Part shown: in pieces, positions 1 to 8,914 of the stretch
Numbering within the stretch: position 1 is the first letter of the stretch
Layout: each line of letters starts with the position of its first letter
Assembly (NCBI RefSeq): GCF_029853675.1
Contig: NZ_CP122539.1
Location: 2,747,001-2,811,000 of the forward strand
Source: Tenacibaculum tangerinum
Lineage (GTDB): Bacteria > Bacteroidota > Bacteroidia > Flavobacteriales > Flavobacteriaceae
DNA: 64,000 bases
Direction of reading: 5' to 3'
Program-made: the position numbers and the translations under genes
Notes under the pieces: generated by a model
Told to the model about the DNA's origin: nothing
The model's input: the letters and a program-made list of their open reading frames with translations, nothing else
Databases searched by the model: none

Positions 1-1248
1 GTTCGCATAGGCTTGATAGCTTAGTATGACTACGAAACTCCACAAAACTGCATAGCGGTATCGAGTAAATACCGATAAGATTAGTAGGGTTGCAATATAC
101 CATGGATGCATAGTTGTTGTTAAGAAATAGTAGAACGACAAAGCAAAAAGCATACTTACAAGTAACTGCTTTAAAGACTTGTTTTTTCTGAAAAAAGTAA
201 GAATTAGTAAAAAACAACTAGTAAGGATAGGAATTATTTTACCAATGATAGCTATTTCGTTATACCCTCTAAATAAGTAACCAATTTCTCTAGCAACGTA
301 GTAAAAACTGGCATTAAATTCAAAATTTCGAAACCATAAACCAACGGAATTGGTGTAGTTTACTATCAATTCTGGAGCGTAAAAAGGAAGAAAAAGTAAC
401 ACAACGGTAGCAATTATAGTTATATAAAAAAAGGCTAATTTTTGAAATCCTTTAAAAACGGAAGCATCATTTTTTACAAACCACTGAAAAAATAACGGTA
501 AAAAGAGCAACGGAATTAGTTTTACAGAAACCGAACAAGCCAATAGCACACCCGCCAAAAACCATTGCTGTTGGTGTAGCTTATACAAGGCAAAAACTAA
601 AAAGAACAACATTACTGACTCAAAATGTAGGTTTCCTGTAAGCTCAATAATTACGAACGGATTTAAAATGTAGATAAAGATATTTTTAACAGGTAATTGT
701 AATCTCTTTAAGAGTTTTTTTCCGAAGTATAAAATACCAATATCAGCTAAGATAATTATAGTGCGCATTACAACAACACTTCCTATAATACTGTTTTTAG
801 CGAACACTGCAGCGATAAAAAAACAGAGTTGATTCATTGGAGGGTAATTGGTGTAATGACTTCCATTTAGGGTGCCCATTCCTGCATACAAGTCTTTCGC
901 TTGTGGTATCGGATAGTCGTGTTGCTCTATAAATGTTTCGGGTAGCGATAAATAGGGGTTTAATCCTTCTAAAATCATGCGTCCATCCCAAATAAACCGA
1001 TAAAAGTCTTGAGATAAATTGGGGAGCGCAAAAAAGAAAATCAATCGAAATAAAACCGCAATTCCTGCTAAGTATGCAAACGACGATTGTTTGTTTTTTA
1101 AAAGACCTACATAACAGGCAAATAACCCAATCCATAAAAAAAGCAATTGGTTAAATTCGGTGCGTTGGGTAGTGTAAGCAAACAAAAAATACAATACCAC
1201 ACTAACCAATGTTAGTATAATTGAGTGGTATTTTTTTAGAAAAGACAT
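1..1248 (-). CDS. GT-C type membrane glycosyltransferase (GT87/mannosyltransferase-like), 3' end outside window
   Basis: The minus-strand frame opens with ATG at 1248, which directly abuts the TAA of the upstream gene, and runs open to the window edge, so the C-terminus is missing. The roughly 415 visible residues are mostly hydrophobic helices. An early loop reads DFYRFIWDGR followed by GLNPYL, and a later one reads HYTNYPPMNQ; such Asp- and Arg-containing first loops are typical of polyprenol-phosphate-sugar-dependent GT-C enzymes (GT87, DUF2029). It would transfer a sugar from a lipid carrier on the outer face of the inner membrane. It follows two GT2 sugar transferases in the same run, one of which could make the lipid-linked donor. 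The family is inferred from loop motifs and topology; the sugar and acceptor are unknown. Confidence 0.72.
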   Translation of the reverse strand, partial: MSFLKKYHSIILTLVSVVLYFLFAYTTQRTEFNQLLFLWIGLFACYVGLLKNKQSSFAYLAGIAVLFRLIFFFALPNLSQDFYRFIWDGRMILEGLNPYLSLPETFIEQHDYPIPQAKDLYAGMGTLNGSHYTNYPPMNQLCFFIAAVFAKNSIIGSVVVMRTIIILADIGILYFGKKLLKRLQLPVKNIFIYILNPFVIIELTGNLHFESVMLFFLVFALYKLHQQQWFLAGVLLACSVSVKLIPLLFLPLFFQWFVKNDASVFKGFQKLAFFYITIIATVVLLFLPFYAPELIVNYTNSVGLWFRNFEFNASFYYVAREIGYLFRGYNEIAIIGKIIPILTSCFLLILTFFRKNKSLKQLLVSMLFALSFYYFLTTTMHPWYIATLLILSVFTRYRYAVLWSFVVILSYQAYAN

Positions 1249-2738
1249 TTAAGCTTTCGAGAAAACCGATTTAAAAAATACATAGCTAAAACCGACAAAT
1301 AACATTAGGTGAAAAGGGAACAATCCAAAATCACCCCCCTGATCTCCAACAGTAAACGCACTATACATACCAAAAGCAAAATAGAGTGCCAATAACCCCT
1401 CAATAATAACATGTAATGAAGGCTTTTTGCGAATGTACTTATTATTCTTCCAACTGTCTTTTAACGATTTAATGTTGAACTTAGGGGTTCTTACAAACTC
1501 ACTTTTTTTACCGATGTGCCCCTCTAAAACGGCAATTGTATTGTGTAAAGAAAAGCCCATGGCAATAGAGAAAAACGCAAAAAAAGCACCAATATATTTA
1601 ATAAAGTTCCAAAAGCCCCCTCCATAGGTTTTTTTATACATAAACCAATAGCAAATAAAGAAAATAAGGGTGCTTACCACGAAAAAGCTCATCACCAAAA
1701 AATAAATTTTCAAATGCGCATATTCATTTTTAATGTACAGCATAGGAATACTCAACACAGCAACTAAAAAGATACAAGTAAACATAGAACTATTGAGTAA
1801 ATGGAGCGTACCGTGAAGCTTTGTTTTAAAAGGAATGTTCGGACTTGTAATAATTCTCTTCAGCATTTTTTGAAAATTCTCTGCCCCGCCTTTATTCCAT
1901 CGAAATTGTTGCGAACGCGCAGCACTAATCACTACGGGTAATTCAGCAGGCGTAACTACATTTTCAAGATACTTAAACTTCCAGTTTTTTAGTTGAGCAC
2001 GGTAACTTAAATCTAAATCTTCAGTTAAGGTATCGCCTTCCCAATTACCAGCATCGTAAATACATTCTTTACGCCAAATACCTGCGGTACCATTAAAATT
2101 GATGAAATGTCCTTTGCTATTTCTTCCTACTTGCTCTAGGGTAAAATGAGCGTCTAATGCAAAAGCTTGAATTTTTGTTAACGTAGAGTAATCTCTGTTA
2201 ATATGCCCCCAACGAGTTTGAACCACGCCTATTTCGGGATTTTCAAAATAAGGAACCGTTTCTAGTAACCAGTTTTCTTTAGGGAGAAAATCGGCATCGA
2301 AAATCGCAATAAATTCCCCTTTAGCTGTTGTAAGTCCTTCTTTTAAGGCACCGGCTTTAAATCCTTGACGGTTTTCACGTCGAATATGTTGAATATCTAA
2401 TCCTGTTTTTTGAAGCTCTTTAATTTGTGCAGCGGTACTTTCTACAGACTCGTCCGTAGAGTCATCTAACACTTGAATTTCAAGTTTTTCACGCGGATAC
2501 TTTAATGTAGCAATGTTGTTTAATAAACGTTCCATTACATACAGTTCATTATACACAGGCAACTGTATGGTTACATACGGAACTTTTGTAAGGTCAGAGA
2601 CATCTAGTAAAGGGGTGTTTTCCTTTTTTTCTGAGCTTTTAAATAATTAATTAACAAGTTTAATTGTGCTATGGCATATAGTAATATAAGCACTAACGAT
2701 AGGGTGTATAGTGTAATTATTATATATTCTAAGACCAT
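1249..2738 (-). CDS. Cellulose-synthase-like GT2 glycosyltransferase, apparent -1 frameshift near 2624-2630
   Basis: A membrane GT2 enzyme of the CESA-like group. The core shows QLPVYNE, a first Asp pair (LDDSTD), the DAD metal site (FDADF), TEDLDL and the acceptor motif QQFRW, followed by about five membrane helices. The natural start is ATG at 2738, overlapping the stop of the upstream gene by one base (TAATG). It gives an N-terminal helix (MVLEYIIITLYTLSL...) ending KAQKK, but this frame stops within about 12 codons. The catalytic frame resumes one base back at a run of seven A (plus-strand T 2624-2630) and continues as KENTPLLDVSDLTKVPYV. One extra A would restore a protein of about 496 residues. 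The only start-like codon near the head of the downstream frame is TTG at 2562, inside the QLPVYNE motif, so an internal start is unlikely. It may be a sequencing error, slippage, phase variation or a pseudogene. Confidence 0.8.
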
Positions 2739-3442
2739 TATTTAAAACTGTATTTAAAAATCCAACCTAAAATTTTAATGCCCGCTAATATACTACCTTT
2801 TACGGTTCCTGAAACTTTTGAAACACCAATTCTATTTCTGTATTTCATAGGAATTTCGGTATATGTTAATTTTTGTTTCAAAGCTTTTAGCTGCATTTCT
2901 ACTGTCCATCCGTAGGTTTTATCTTCCATATTCAAAGCAAGAAGCTTATTGTATTTTATGGCTCTAAAAGGACCAAGATCGGTAAACCTAGCTCCAAAAA
3001 ATAACTTCATTAACGTAGTTGCCAGCCAATTGCCAAAAATTTGTTGAGGGGTCATCGAACCTTGTTCACGTAGTCGTTTTACACGAGCTCCAATTACAAA
3101 ATCGATATCATTATTTATAATCGGAGCGATAAGCTCGGTGAGTTGCTCAGGATAATCGGAATAATCTCCATCTAAAAAAACAACGATGTCTGTTTTTTCA
3201 TGATTGCTGAGCGCAGTCGAAGCAATATACTCCATTCCTTTTAAGCAAGCATAGCCATATCCTTTTCTGTTTTCAGTAAGTACGGTAGCCCCTGCATTTT
3301 TGGCATTTACTTCGGTATTGTCTGTAGAATTGTTACTTACTACGATTACCTCATGTACTATAGATGGAATATCATTTACAACAAGTGCAATAGAATCTTG
3401 TTCGTTATAGGCAGGAATGATGACTTTTATAATAGGGTTCAT
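2738..3442 (-). CDS. GT2 family glycosyltransferase, DPM1/polyprenyl-phosphate glycosyltransferase-like
   Basis: A 234-residue soluble or membrane-associated GT2 domain. The N-terminus IIKVIIPAYNEQ, the nucleotide-binding VVSNNSTDNT and the metal site FLDGDYSDYP are typical of enzymes that load a sugar on a polyprenyl phosphate (DPM1, UDP-glucose:dolichyl-phosphate type). It probably supplies a lipid-linked donor to the GT-C protein downstream. It begins 3 bases after the MORN gene and its stop overlaps the next ATG by one base, so it is part of the minus operon. Just before the metal site the protein carries a short stretch (ASTALSN) encoded by a REP-like sequence (3208-3221), apparently an in-frame insertion. 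Donor sugar not determined. Confidence 0.85.
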   Translation of the reverse strand: MNPIIKVIIPAYNEQDSIALVVNDIPSIVHEVIVVSNNSTDNTEVNAKNAGATVLTENRKGYGYACLKGMEYIASTALSNHEKTDIVVFLDGDYSDYPEQLTELIAPIINNDIDFVIGARVKRLREQGSMTPQQIFGNWLATTLMKLFFGARFTDLGPFRAIKYNKLLALNMEDKTYGWTVEMQLKALKQKLTYTEIPMKYRNRIGVSKVSGTVKGSILAGIKILGWIFKYSFK

Positions 3443-3445
3443 TAC

Positions 3446-3922
3446 TTATTTAAGGTCGTTGAGGTTGTTTTCTGCTGCAAAAGAAGACAAATTATTCCAT
3501 TCTTTTAGTTTTACTCCTTTTTTAAATTTCATGGCTTTTATTAATTTTTCCTTATCGTATAAAAGGCAGTAGCCGTTTTTTTGATTGTTTTTGATTTGAC
3601 ACTTCTGATTCATAGTTCCTTCAGCATTGTAAAAAATCCACCATTTGTTTTTAACGCCGTTCATAAAATGTCCTTCTTTTTCTTTGGAAGAATTCTTGCG
3701 ATAAAAATGCCAATATTTTACAGGAAGATTGTTTTTATAATGTCCTTCTTTTTTTACGGTCCCATTTTTATAGTAAAATATCCAATAGTTGGTTTTTTGG
3801 TTCTTTTCAAGCCAGCCTTCTTCTTTTATTGTTCCATTTTCATAAAATGATTTATGATATGTTTTTTGGCCGACTAAAGAAGAACTAATAAAAAAGCATA
3901 AAAAGAAAATATTATTTTTCAT
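3446..3922 (-). CDS. Secreted MORN-repeat (YwqK-like) protein
   Basis: A 158-residue protein with a signal peptide (about residues 1-18, ending LVGQ) and at least four degenerate MORN-like repeats of about 22 residues with the pattern Y-x-N/E-G-T-x-K-x-E-G-x-(Y/F)-x-N-x-x-x-x-W-x-F-Y. Such repeats are widespread in Bacteroidota exported proteins, often annotated as YwqK-family 'antitoxin', although no toxin is visible here. Its start overlaps the end of the polyferredoxin gene by 11 bases, and the next gene follows after 3 bases. The molecular role is unknown. Confidence 0.75.
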   Translation of the reverse strand: MKNNIFFLCFFISSSLVGQKTYHKSFYENGTIKEEGWLEKNQKTNYWIFYYKNGTVKKEGHYKNNLPVKYWHFYRKNSSKEKEGHFMNGVKNKWWIFYNAEGTMNQKCQIKNNQKNGYCLLYDKEKLIKAMKFKKGVKLKEWNNLSSFAAENNLNDLK

Positions 3923-5534
3923 TTACGAGTTTCATTAAATCTACATCGTTGCCTAGTAAAATTTCTGTTGGATTGATACGTCCTTTTTCTGGACCGTTTT
4001 CTAATTTTAATACTCCACGCGGACATACCGCCGAGCAAATTCCGCAGCCAACACAACTGGCACGCACAATATTTTCTCCTTTTTGTGCGTATGCACGTAC
4101 ATCAATACCTTGCTCGCAATAGGTAGAACAATTTCCACAAGAAATACATTGACCGCCATTGGTTGTAATTCTAAATCGTGATTTGAAACGTTGCACAATT
4201 CCTAAATAAGCAGCCAATGGGCAACCAAAACGACACCAAACACGGTTGCCGAAGATTGGATAAAATCCCGTGCCAATAACTCCTGCAAACCAAGCGCCTA
4301 TTAAAAAGCTATAGGTATCTTTTATCCATTGAGAGTTAATTCCAAGAAAAGACTGTGCTCCTGTAAAGTAACAGTATAGCGTTACTATAGTCATTACTAA
4401 CGAAAATACTAACACACTATGTATTAACCAACGTTCTAATTTCCATGCGTTTAGACTTTTGTTAGAATGCTGGCGGTATGGATCGCCTAAAGTTTCAGCT
4501 AAACCACCACAACCACACACCCAAGAGCAGTACCATCTTTTTCCGAAGAAATATACCATTACAGGCACAATGACTAAGGTAAGTACAATACCCCAAACTA
4601 AAATAAACAAACCAATGGCACCACTGTTTCTCAAATTATCTAAATTCCATTCAAAAAAGAAGTCGTAATCTAACGGAAACGCATTTTTAAAATCGTAGCC
4701 CGGCATGTTTAAACTTACCATGATTTCAGGAATAAGAAAGGCAAATACAATTTGAAAGAATAAAACAGAAGTAGTTCTAATAACTTGGTATTTATTGTGC
4801 CTGTATTTGATATACATTCTCACACCCATTACGAGCATAATTACACAGTATAAAAAACCGTATACAAACCACTGACTTGCTTTGCCTCCGTTTAAAAACT
4901 CGCTAATAGGATCGAGTATAAACGTCCAGTTTACTACATAATCAGGAAAAAAATAAAGCAATAAGTAAAAAACAACTAAGTAAATTAAAACTAACCAAGC
5001 TATCCAGCCTCGGTTGGTACTGGCTTCAAAATAAATACCATTGTTCTTGATTCCTTCAGGGCCTAACAAAACAAAATTAGGCAGTATGAATAACAATGCT
5101 CCGAAAATACCTAGCCCGAAAGTGAGGAACCACAGCAAACCGGGGTTGTTTTTTACAAAACCATTGCCTGATTTTTTGGCTAGCTCATAACTTAGGGTAT
5201 GCGGTTTACCATAAATTAAATATTGGTATTGTGCTCCTTTTTTATCCCAGTTTTTTTCAGCATCGTATTTAGCAATTAAAGCATTGTAATGTTCGTTAGA
5301 TGCTTCGTAGGCATTTCTAACGCGACTCGAAAACTCAAAAATATTCAAGCTTTCATCGGTAACAATAGCTTTGCTAAGCTTTTCTTTTATAACGTCACTT
5401 TTATATCCTTTTTCAGTAATAAAAGCGTCTAATTCTGATTGACTTAAATTAAAAGAACCTGTAAAAATTACTCCTGAAAAAATAAGTAATCCTATTAAGA
5501 ATAGAAGTAATCCTGTTTGTTTTATTATTTTCAT
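3912..5534 (-). CDS. Membrane-bound 4Fe-4S polyferredoxin (NosR/NapH/CcoG-like)
   Basis: A 540-residue inner-membrane protein. One N-terminal anchor is followed by about 110 extracytoplasmic residues, then several membrane helices with two cysteine motifs in loops (WYCSWVCGCGG and WCRFGCPLAAY), then a C-terminal pair of 4Fe-4S sites (CISCGNCSTYCEQG and CVGCGICSAVCPRG). This architecture is that of NosR/NapH/CcoG proteins, which pass electrons across or along the membrane. No FMN-binding motif was recognised, so it is not a canonical NosR. It starts 1 base after the FAD oxidoreductase, an obvious electron-donor candidate. A link to the nos cluster 15 kb away is possible but not shown. Confidence 0.85.
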   Translation of the reverse strand: MKIIKQTGLLLFLIGLLIFSGVIFTGSFNLSQSELDAFITEKGYKSDVIKEKLSKAIVTDESLNIFEFSSRVRNAYEASNEHYNALIAKYDAEKNWDKKGAQYQYLIYGKPHTLSYELAKKSGNGFVKNNPGLLWFLTFGLGIFGALLFILPNFVLLGPEGIKNNGIYFEASTNRGWIAWLVLIYLVVFYLLLYFFPDYVVNWTFILDPISEFLNGGKASQWFVYGFLYCVIMLVMGVRMYIKYRHNKYQVIRTTSVLFFQIVFAFLIPEIMVSLNMPGYDFKNAFPLDYDFFFEWNLDNLRNSGAIGLFILVWGIVLTLVIVPVMVYFFGKRWYCSWVCGCGGLAETLGDPYRQHSNKSLNAWKLERWLIHSVLVFSLVMTIVTLYCYFTGAQSFLGINSQWIKDTYSFLIGAWFAGVIGTGFYPIFGNRVWCRFGCPLAAYLGIVQRFKSRFRITTNGGQCISCGNCSTYCEQGIDVRAYAQKGENIVRASCVGCGICSAVCPRGVLKLENGPEKGRINPTEILLGNDVDLMKLVNEK

Positions 5535-5535
5535 T

Positions 5536-6879
5536 CTAAACTCTGCTGAAAATTCGTTCCCAGCTTTTCTTTTTTAATTGAATATTGGTGTTGTTTTCCT
5601 TGTTGAATTTTGCTACAATTTCTGACTCATGAAGTTTATAAAACTCAGGGTCGAAGTTGGCATCTGCTAAATGCTCTAAAACAGCAGTTACAGATTGCTT
5701 TTCATTCAAAACCTTGTCAAAAAATTCGTGGCGCATGCGTATTCCGAAGGTGTTTATACCAAGGAATTCTTGTGTGTTTTTATCGTAGTTAATTCGAATG
5801 CATTTTTTACCACTTTCGTGTTCCCAATAAAAATGAGCCTCATTTTCTTTGGGTTCTGACCATACCCAACCGTAGGTTTGGTATTCGATATTGATAAACT
5901 TTGCAGAGTTAAACCAATGTCCTGGTTTGTACTCAATTCGGTTACCGCAAATAGTTTGAGCTACGGTTTCGCCCATCATTCTGCCTGTATACCAAACGGC
6001 TTCGATAGGACGGCGCAAGCCGATGGCTTCATGCTGTTCAGCACAATCGCCAATCGCATAAATGTCTTGAATATTGGTTTCTAAAAAGCGGTTTACTTTT
6101 ACTCCCTTACCAAGTTCAATTTCCGAATCTTTTAAAAAGTCAATATTCGGAGAAACACCTGCGGTTAGCCCAACAACATCACATGGTATTTCTTCGCCTG
6201 TTTCTCTTATAATTACAGAGGTAACTTGCCCCTTTTCGTCCCCTGTAATTCCTTGCAGGTTTACACCCAAACGTAAATCGATATGGTTTTCTATTATTTC
6301 ACGATTTATCATCGCAGATTCTTCTGCAGGCAACACATTGTTCCAAAAACTATTTTCACGAACCAAAAAAGTAACAGGAATATTTCTGCTATGAAGCATT
6401 TCGGCAAGTTCGATACCTATTAAACCGCCTCCTACAATTACAGCTCTTTTGCATACCTCGTTGTTAGGAGCATATTTTTCAAGAGCCTCTAAATCTTGTT
6501 TATGGTACATACCCATTACACCGTTTAAGTCTTGTCCTGGCCAACCAAATTTATTCGGTTTAGAACCTGTGGCTATAATTAAGCTGTCGTACGACAATTT
6601 CTCGCCGGTATCGAATTCTACTTCTTTACTTGAGGAATGTACCTTCGAAACAAAACCCTTTTTAAGAGTAAGATTGTTTTTTTTCCAAAACCAAGACTCA
6701 TAAGGTTTCGTATGTTCAAATTTTAGGTGTCCCATGTACACATACATCAAGGCAGTTCTTGAAAAAAATTCTTCAGTTTCAGAAGAAATAATAGTAATTT
6801 TTTTATCAGATAATTTTCTGATATGCCTAGCGGCGGTAACTCCAGAAATACCGTTACCAATAATTACAACGTGCTCCAT
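5536..6879 (-). CDS. NAD(P)/FAD-dependent pyridine nucleotide-disulfide family oxidoreductase
   Basis: A 447-residue flavoprotein of the NirB/rubredoxin-reductase-like group. An N-terminal FAD Rossmann motif (IIGNGISGVTAAR), a second dinucleotide motif (IVGGGLIGIELAEM, about residue 148) for NAD(P)H, and the FAD-contacting IYAIGDCAE (about residue 272) are all visible. There is no CxxxxC redox disulfide near the N-terminus, so it is not a disulfide reductase. It is the first gene of the minus run and is followed after 1 base by the membrane polyferredoxin, so it probably feeds or draws electrons from that protein. The acceptor is unknown. Confidence 0.87.
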   Translation of the reverse strand: MEHVVIIGNGISGVTAARHIRKLSDKKITIISSETEEFFSRTALMYVYMGHLKFEHTKPYESWFWKKNNLTLKKGFVSKVHSSSKEVEFDTGEKLSYDSLIIATGSKPNKFGWPGQDLNGVMGMYHKQDLEALEKYAPNNEVCKRAVIVGGGLIGIELAEMLHSRNIPVTFLVRENSFWNNVLPAEESAMINREIIENHIDLRLGVNLQGITGDEKGQVTSVIIRETGEEIPCDVVGLTAGVSPNIDFLKDSEIELGKGVKVNRFLETNIQDIYAIGDCAEQHEAIGLRRPIEAVWYTGRMMGETVAQTICGNRIEYKPGHWFNSAKFINIEYQTYGWVWSEPKENEAHFYWEHESGKKCIRINYDKNTQEFLGINTFGIRMRHEFFDKVLNEKQSVTAVLEHLADANFDPEFYKLHESEIVAKFNKENNTNIQLKKKSWERIFSRV

Positions 6880-7018
6880 AAATGTTGATTTGCAGTTTAG
6901 GTCGTTGTTAAAGTTAAGAACTTAATAGAAGGTTTTAATTTAGAATAGTTTTAAATAAAAAGCTTTTGTAAGTGACGTTTTTTTTTAGCGACCTATGACT
7001 CATATTAAAATTAACTTT

Positions 7019-7888
7019 ATGAAACGACAATTTCTTAGCTTTTCGGTTTTATTTCTTTTTGCAGTGCAATTTTTAAATGCTCAAGATGATACAGTAGAAA
7101 AGTCAAATATTCAAACGTACACACCATCTAAGCTTTTAAATAATGGGCAATGGGATATTAAATGGTTTAATAACCTGTATACAGAAACAAAATTCGCAGA
7201 CGCCGATGGTGGTACCAATTCAAAACCAAGAGAAAATTACTTTACTTCAACTTTAGAAGTTTTTACTGGAATTTCTGAAAACAACCGTGTTAATATAGGG
7301 GCAATTATAGAATATCGCTCTAACACTAATGGAGGTCGTCAGGCGTTATCAGTATTTAGTTTAAAAGACGACCCGAATTCAGAAAGAAAAGGAATTACCT
7401 CCATAGCACCAGCGATTAAATTTCAACCTTTAAAAAATGTTGGAAACTTTTCAGTTCAATCAGCAGTTCATATTCCTTTGTTGAGTAATGAAACTGAAAA
7501 CGGAGTGTTTTTAGATCAAACAGCATGGACTTTTCAAAATCGATTCTTTTACGATTATACGTTTTCTAGTGGAAAATGGCAGTTGTTTACAGAGTTAAAT
7601 ACAGAATACAATTTTGCCAATGATGATAGTTTTGCAAACAATACTTTTTTAGTAGTTCCAGGAGTTTTCTTTAGTTATTTTCCAAATGAGAAGTCTACCG
7701 TATTAGCATTTACGCAACATGCACAACGATTTGGAGATTTTACACAAGATTATACAGCTTTGGGTTTAGGCGGAAAATATCAAATAACGCAGGTGTTAAA
7801 CTTAGAAGTATTGTATAGTAATTTTGTTAGAGGAACAAACAACGGATTAGGGCAAAGCTTTAATATAGGAGTAAGAGCATTATTTTAA
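7019..7888 (+). CDS. Outer-membrane beta-barrel protein, unknown function
   Basis: A 289-residue exported protein. The start at ATG 7019 (MKRQFLSF) is preferred over 6995 because it begins a clean signal peptide ending LNAQ. The mature part has alternating aromatic and polar strands, many Asn/Gly turns, and ends in Phe, as expected for an outer-membrane barrel. It is divergent from the redox operon and is followed by the GH113-like lipoprotein after 21 bases, so the three plus genes to 10199 probably form one transcript. No enzyme motif was seen. It may be a channel or an envelope structural protein. Confidence 0.75.
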   Translation: MKRQFLSFSVLFLFAVQFLNAQDDTVEKSNIQTYTPSKLLNNGQWDIKWFNNLYTETKFADADGGTNSKPRENYFTSTLEVFTGISENNRVNIGAIIEYRSNTNGGRQALSVFSLKDDPNSERKGITSIAPAIKFQPLKNVGNFSVQSAVHIPLLSNETENGVFLDQTAWTFQNRFFYDYTFSSGKWQLFTELNTEYNFANDDSFANNTFLVVPGVFFSYFPNEKSTVLAFTQHAQRFGDFTQDYTALGLGGKYQITQVLNLEVLYSNFVRGTNNGLGQSFNIGVRALF

Positions 7889-7909
7889 AAACAGTAAATT
7901 AGAGGAGTC

Positions 7910-8914
7910 ATGAAAATACGAATTCTCCTTTTAGTAAGCTGTGTTTTTTTGGGTAGCTCTTGTACGAGCCAATCAAAAAAGATAAATGGTATTAGCTTTG
8001 TTGCTTCTTCAAAAGAGGTAACAAGTCAACATCTTCATCATGTAAAAAAGGTATCAGCAAACTATGTTGCGTTGATGCCTTTTGCTTTTATTAAAAGTTT
8101 AACATCACCAAAAGTAATTTACAATTCCAAAAATCAATGGTTTGGAGAAACAGAAGCAGGCGTGAAACAGTACGCAAAAGAGTTTCAAAAAAGTAACATA
8201 AAGATTATGTTGAAACCACAAATTTGGGTTTGGAGAGGGCAATATACAGGCACTATAAAAATGGATTCTGAGGCGAAATGGAGAGAATTAGAACAATCGT
8301 ATGAAGATTTTATTCTTGTTTTTGCCAAAGTAGCAGAAGAAATTAACGCAACAGTTTTTTGTGTGGGTACAGAGTTGGAAGAGTTTATAAAAAACAGACC
8401 AGAGTATTGGAAAAAACTCATAAAAAAAATTAGAAACGTATATTCTGGGAAACTAACCTACGCAGCAAATTGGGATGAATTTAAGCGAGTAGATTTTTGG
8501 CAAGAGTTAGACTTTATTGGTATTGATGCTTACTTTCCGCTAAGCGATCAAAAATCACCAAGTATAGAAGAACTAGAAAGAGGATGGCAAGCACACAAAA
8601 ATACAATTGTTGAACTTCAAAATAAGTTCAGTAAGCCTGTTTTATTTACCGAATATGGGTATAGGAGTATTAATTTTGTAGGAAAAGAGCCTTGGACTTC
8701 AAGTAGAATTGAAGGCAATGTTAATTTAGAAAATCAACAAAAAGCTTTACAGGCCTTGTATAATCAATTTTGGAATGAAGATTGGTTTGCAGGTGGGTTT
8801 GTATGGAAATGGTTTTACAATCATAAAGAAGTAGGAGGGCCTACTAACAATCGATTTACGCCTCAAAATAAACCTGGCGAATTGACTATAAAAAAGAGAT
8901 ATGAAAGCAACTAA
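7910..8914 (+). CDS. GH113-like glycoside hydrolase lipoprotein
   Basis: A 334-residue protein with a lipoprotein signal (lipobox GSSC, Cys18) and a TIM-barrel typical of glycoside hydrolase family 113 (beta-mannanase-like): GISF near the start, MLKPQIWVWRG at about 100, FCVGTELEE (candidate acid/base Glu at about 155), FIGIDAYFP at about 202, and LFTEYGYRS with the candidate nucleophile Glu at about 248. It lies between two outer-membrane barrel genes and overlaps the next one by 14 bases. It could trim a surface or periplasmic glycan. The substrate is not predictable from sequence. Confidence 0.8.
   Translation: MKIRILLLVSCVFLGSSCTSQSKKINGISFVASSKEVTSQHLHHVKKVSANYVALMPFAFIKSLTSPKVIYNSKNQWFGETEAGVKQYAKEFQKSNIKIMLKPQIWVWRGQYTGTIKMDSEAKWRELEQSYEDFILVFAKVAEEINATVFCVGTELEEFIKNRPEYWKKLIKKIRNVYSGKLTYAANWDEFKRVDFWQELDFIGIDAYFPLSDQKSPSIEELERGWQAHKNTIVELQNKFSKPVLFTEYGYRSINFVGKEPWTSSRIEGNVNLENQQKALQALYNQFWNEDWFAGGFVWKWFYNHKEVGGPTNNRFTPQNKPGELTIKKRYESN

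Noticed and set aside
797..1135. 112-residue minus-strand frame
   Set aside because: It is an out-of-phase shadow of the GT-C membrane gene covering 1-1248.
2560..2562. TTG as start of the CESA-like GT2
   Set aside because: It lies inside the conserved QLPVYNE motif, and the helix upstream is present in the other frame.
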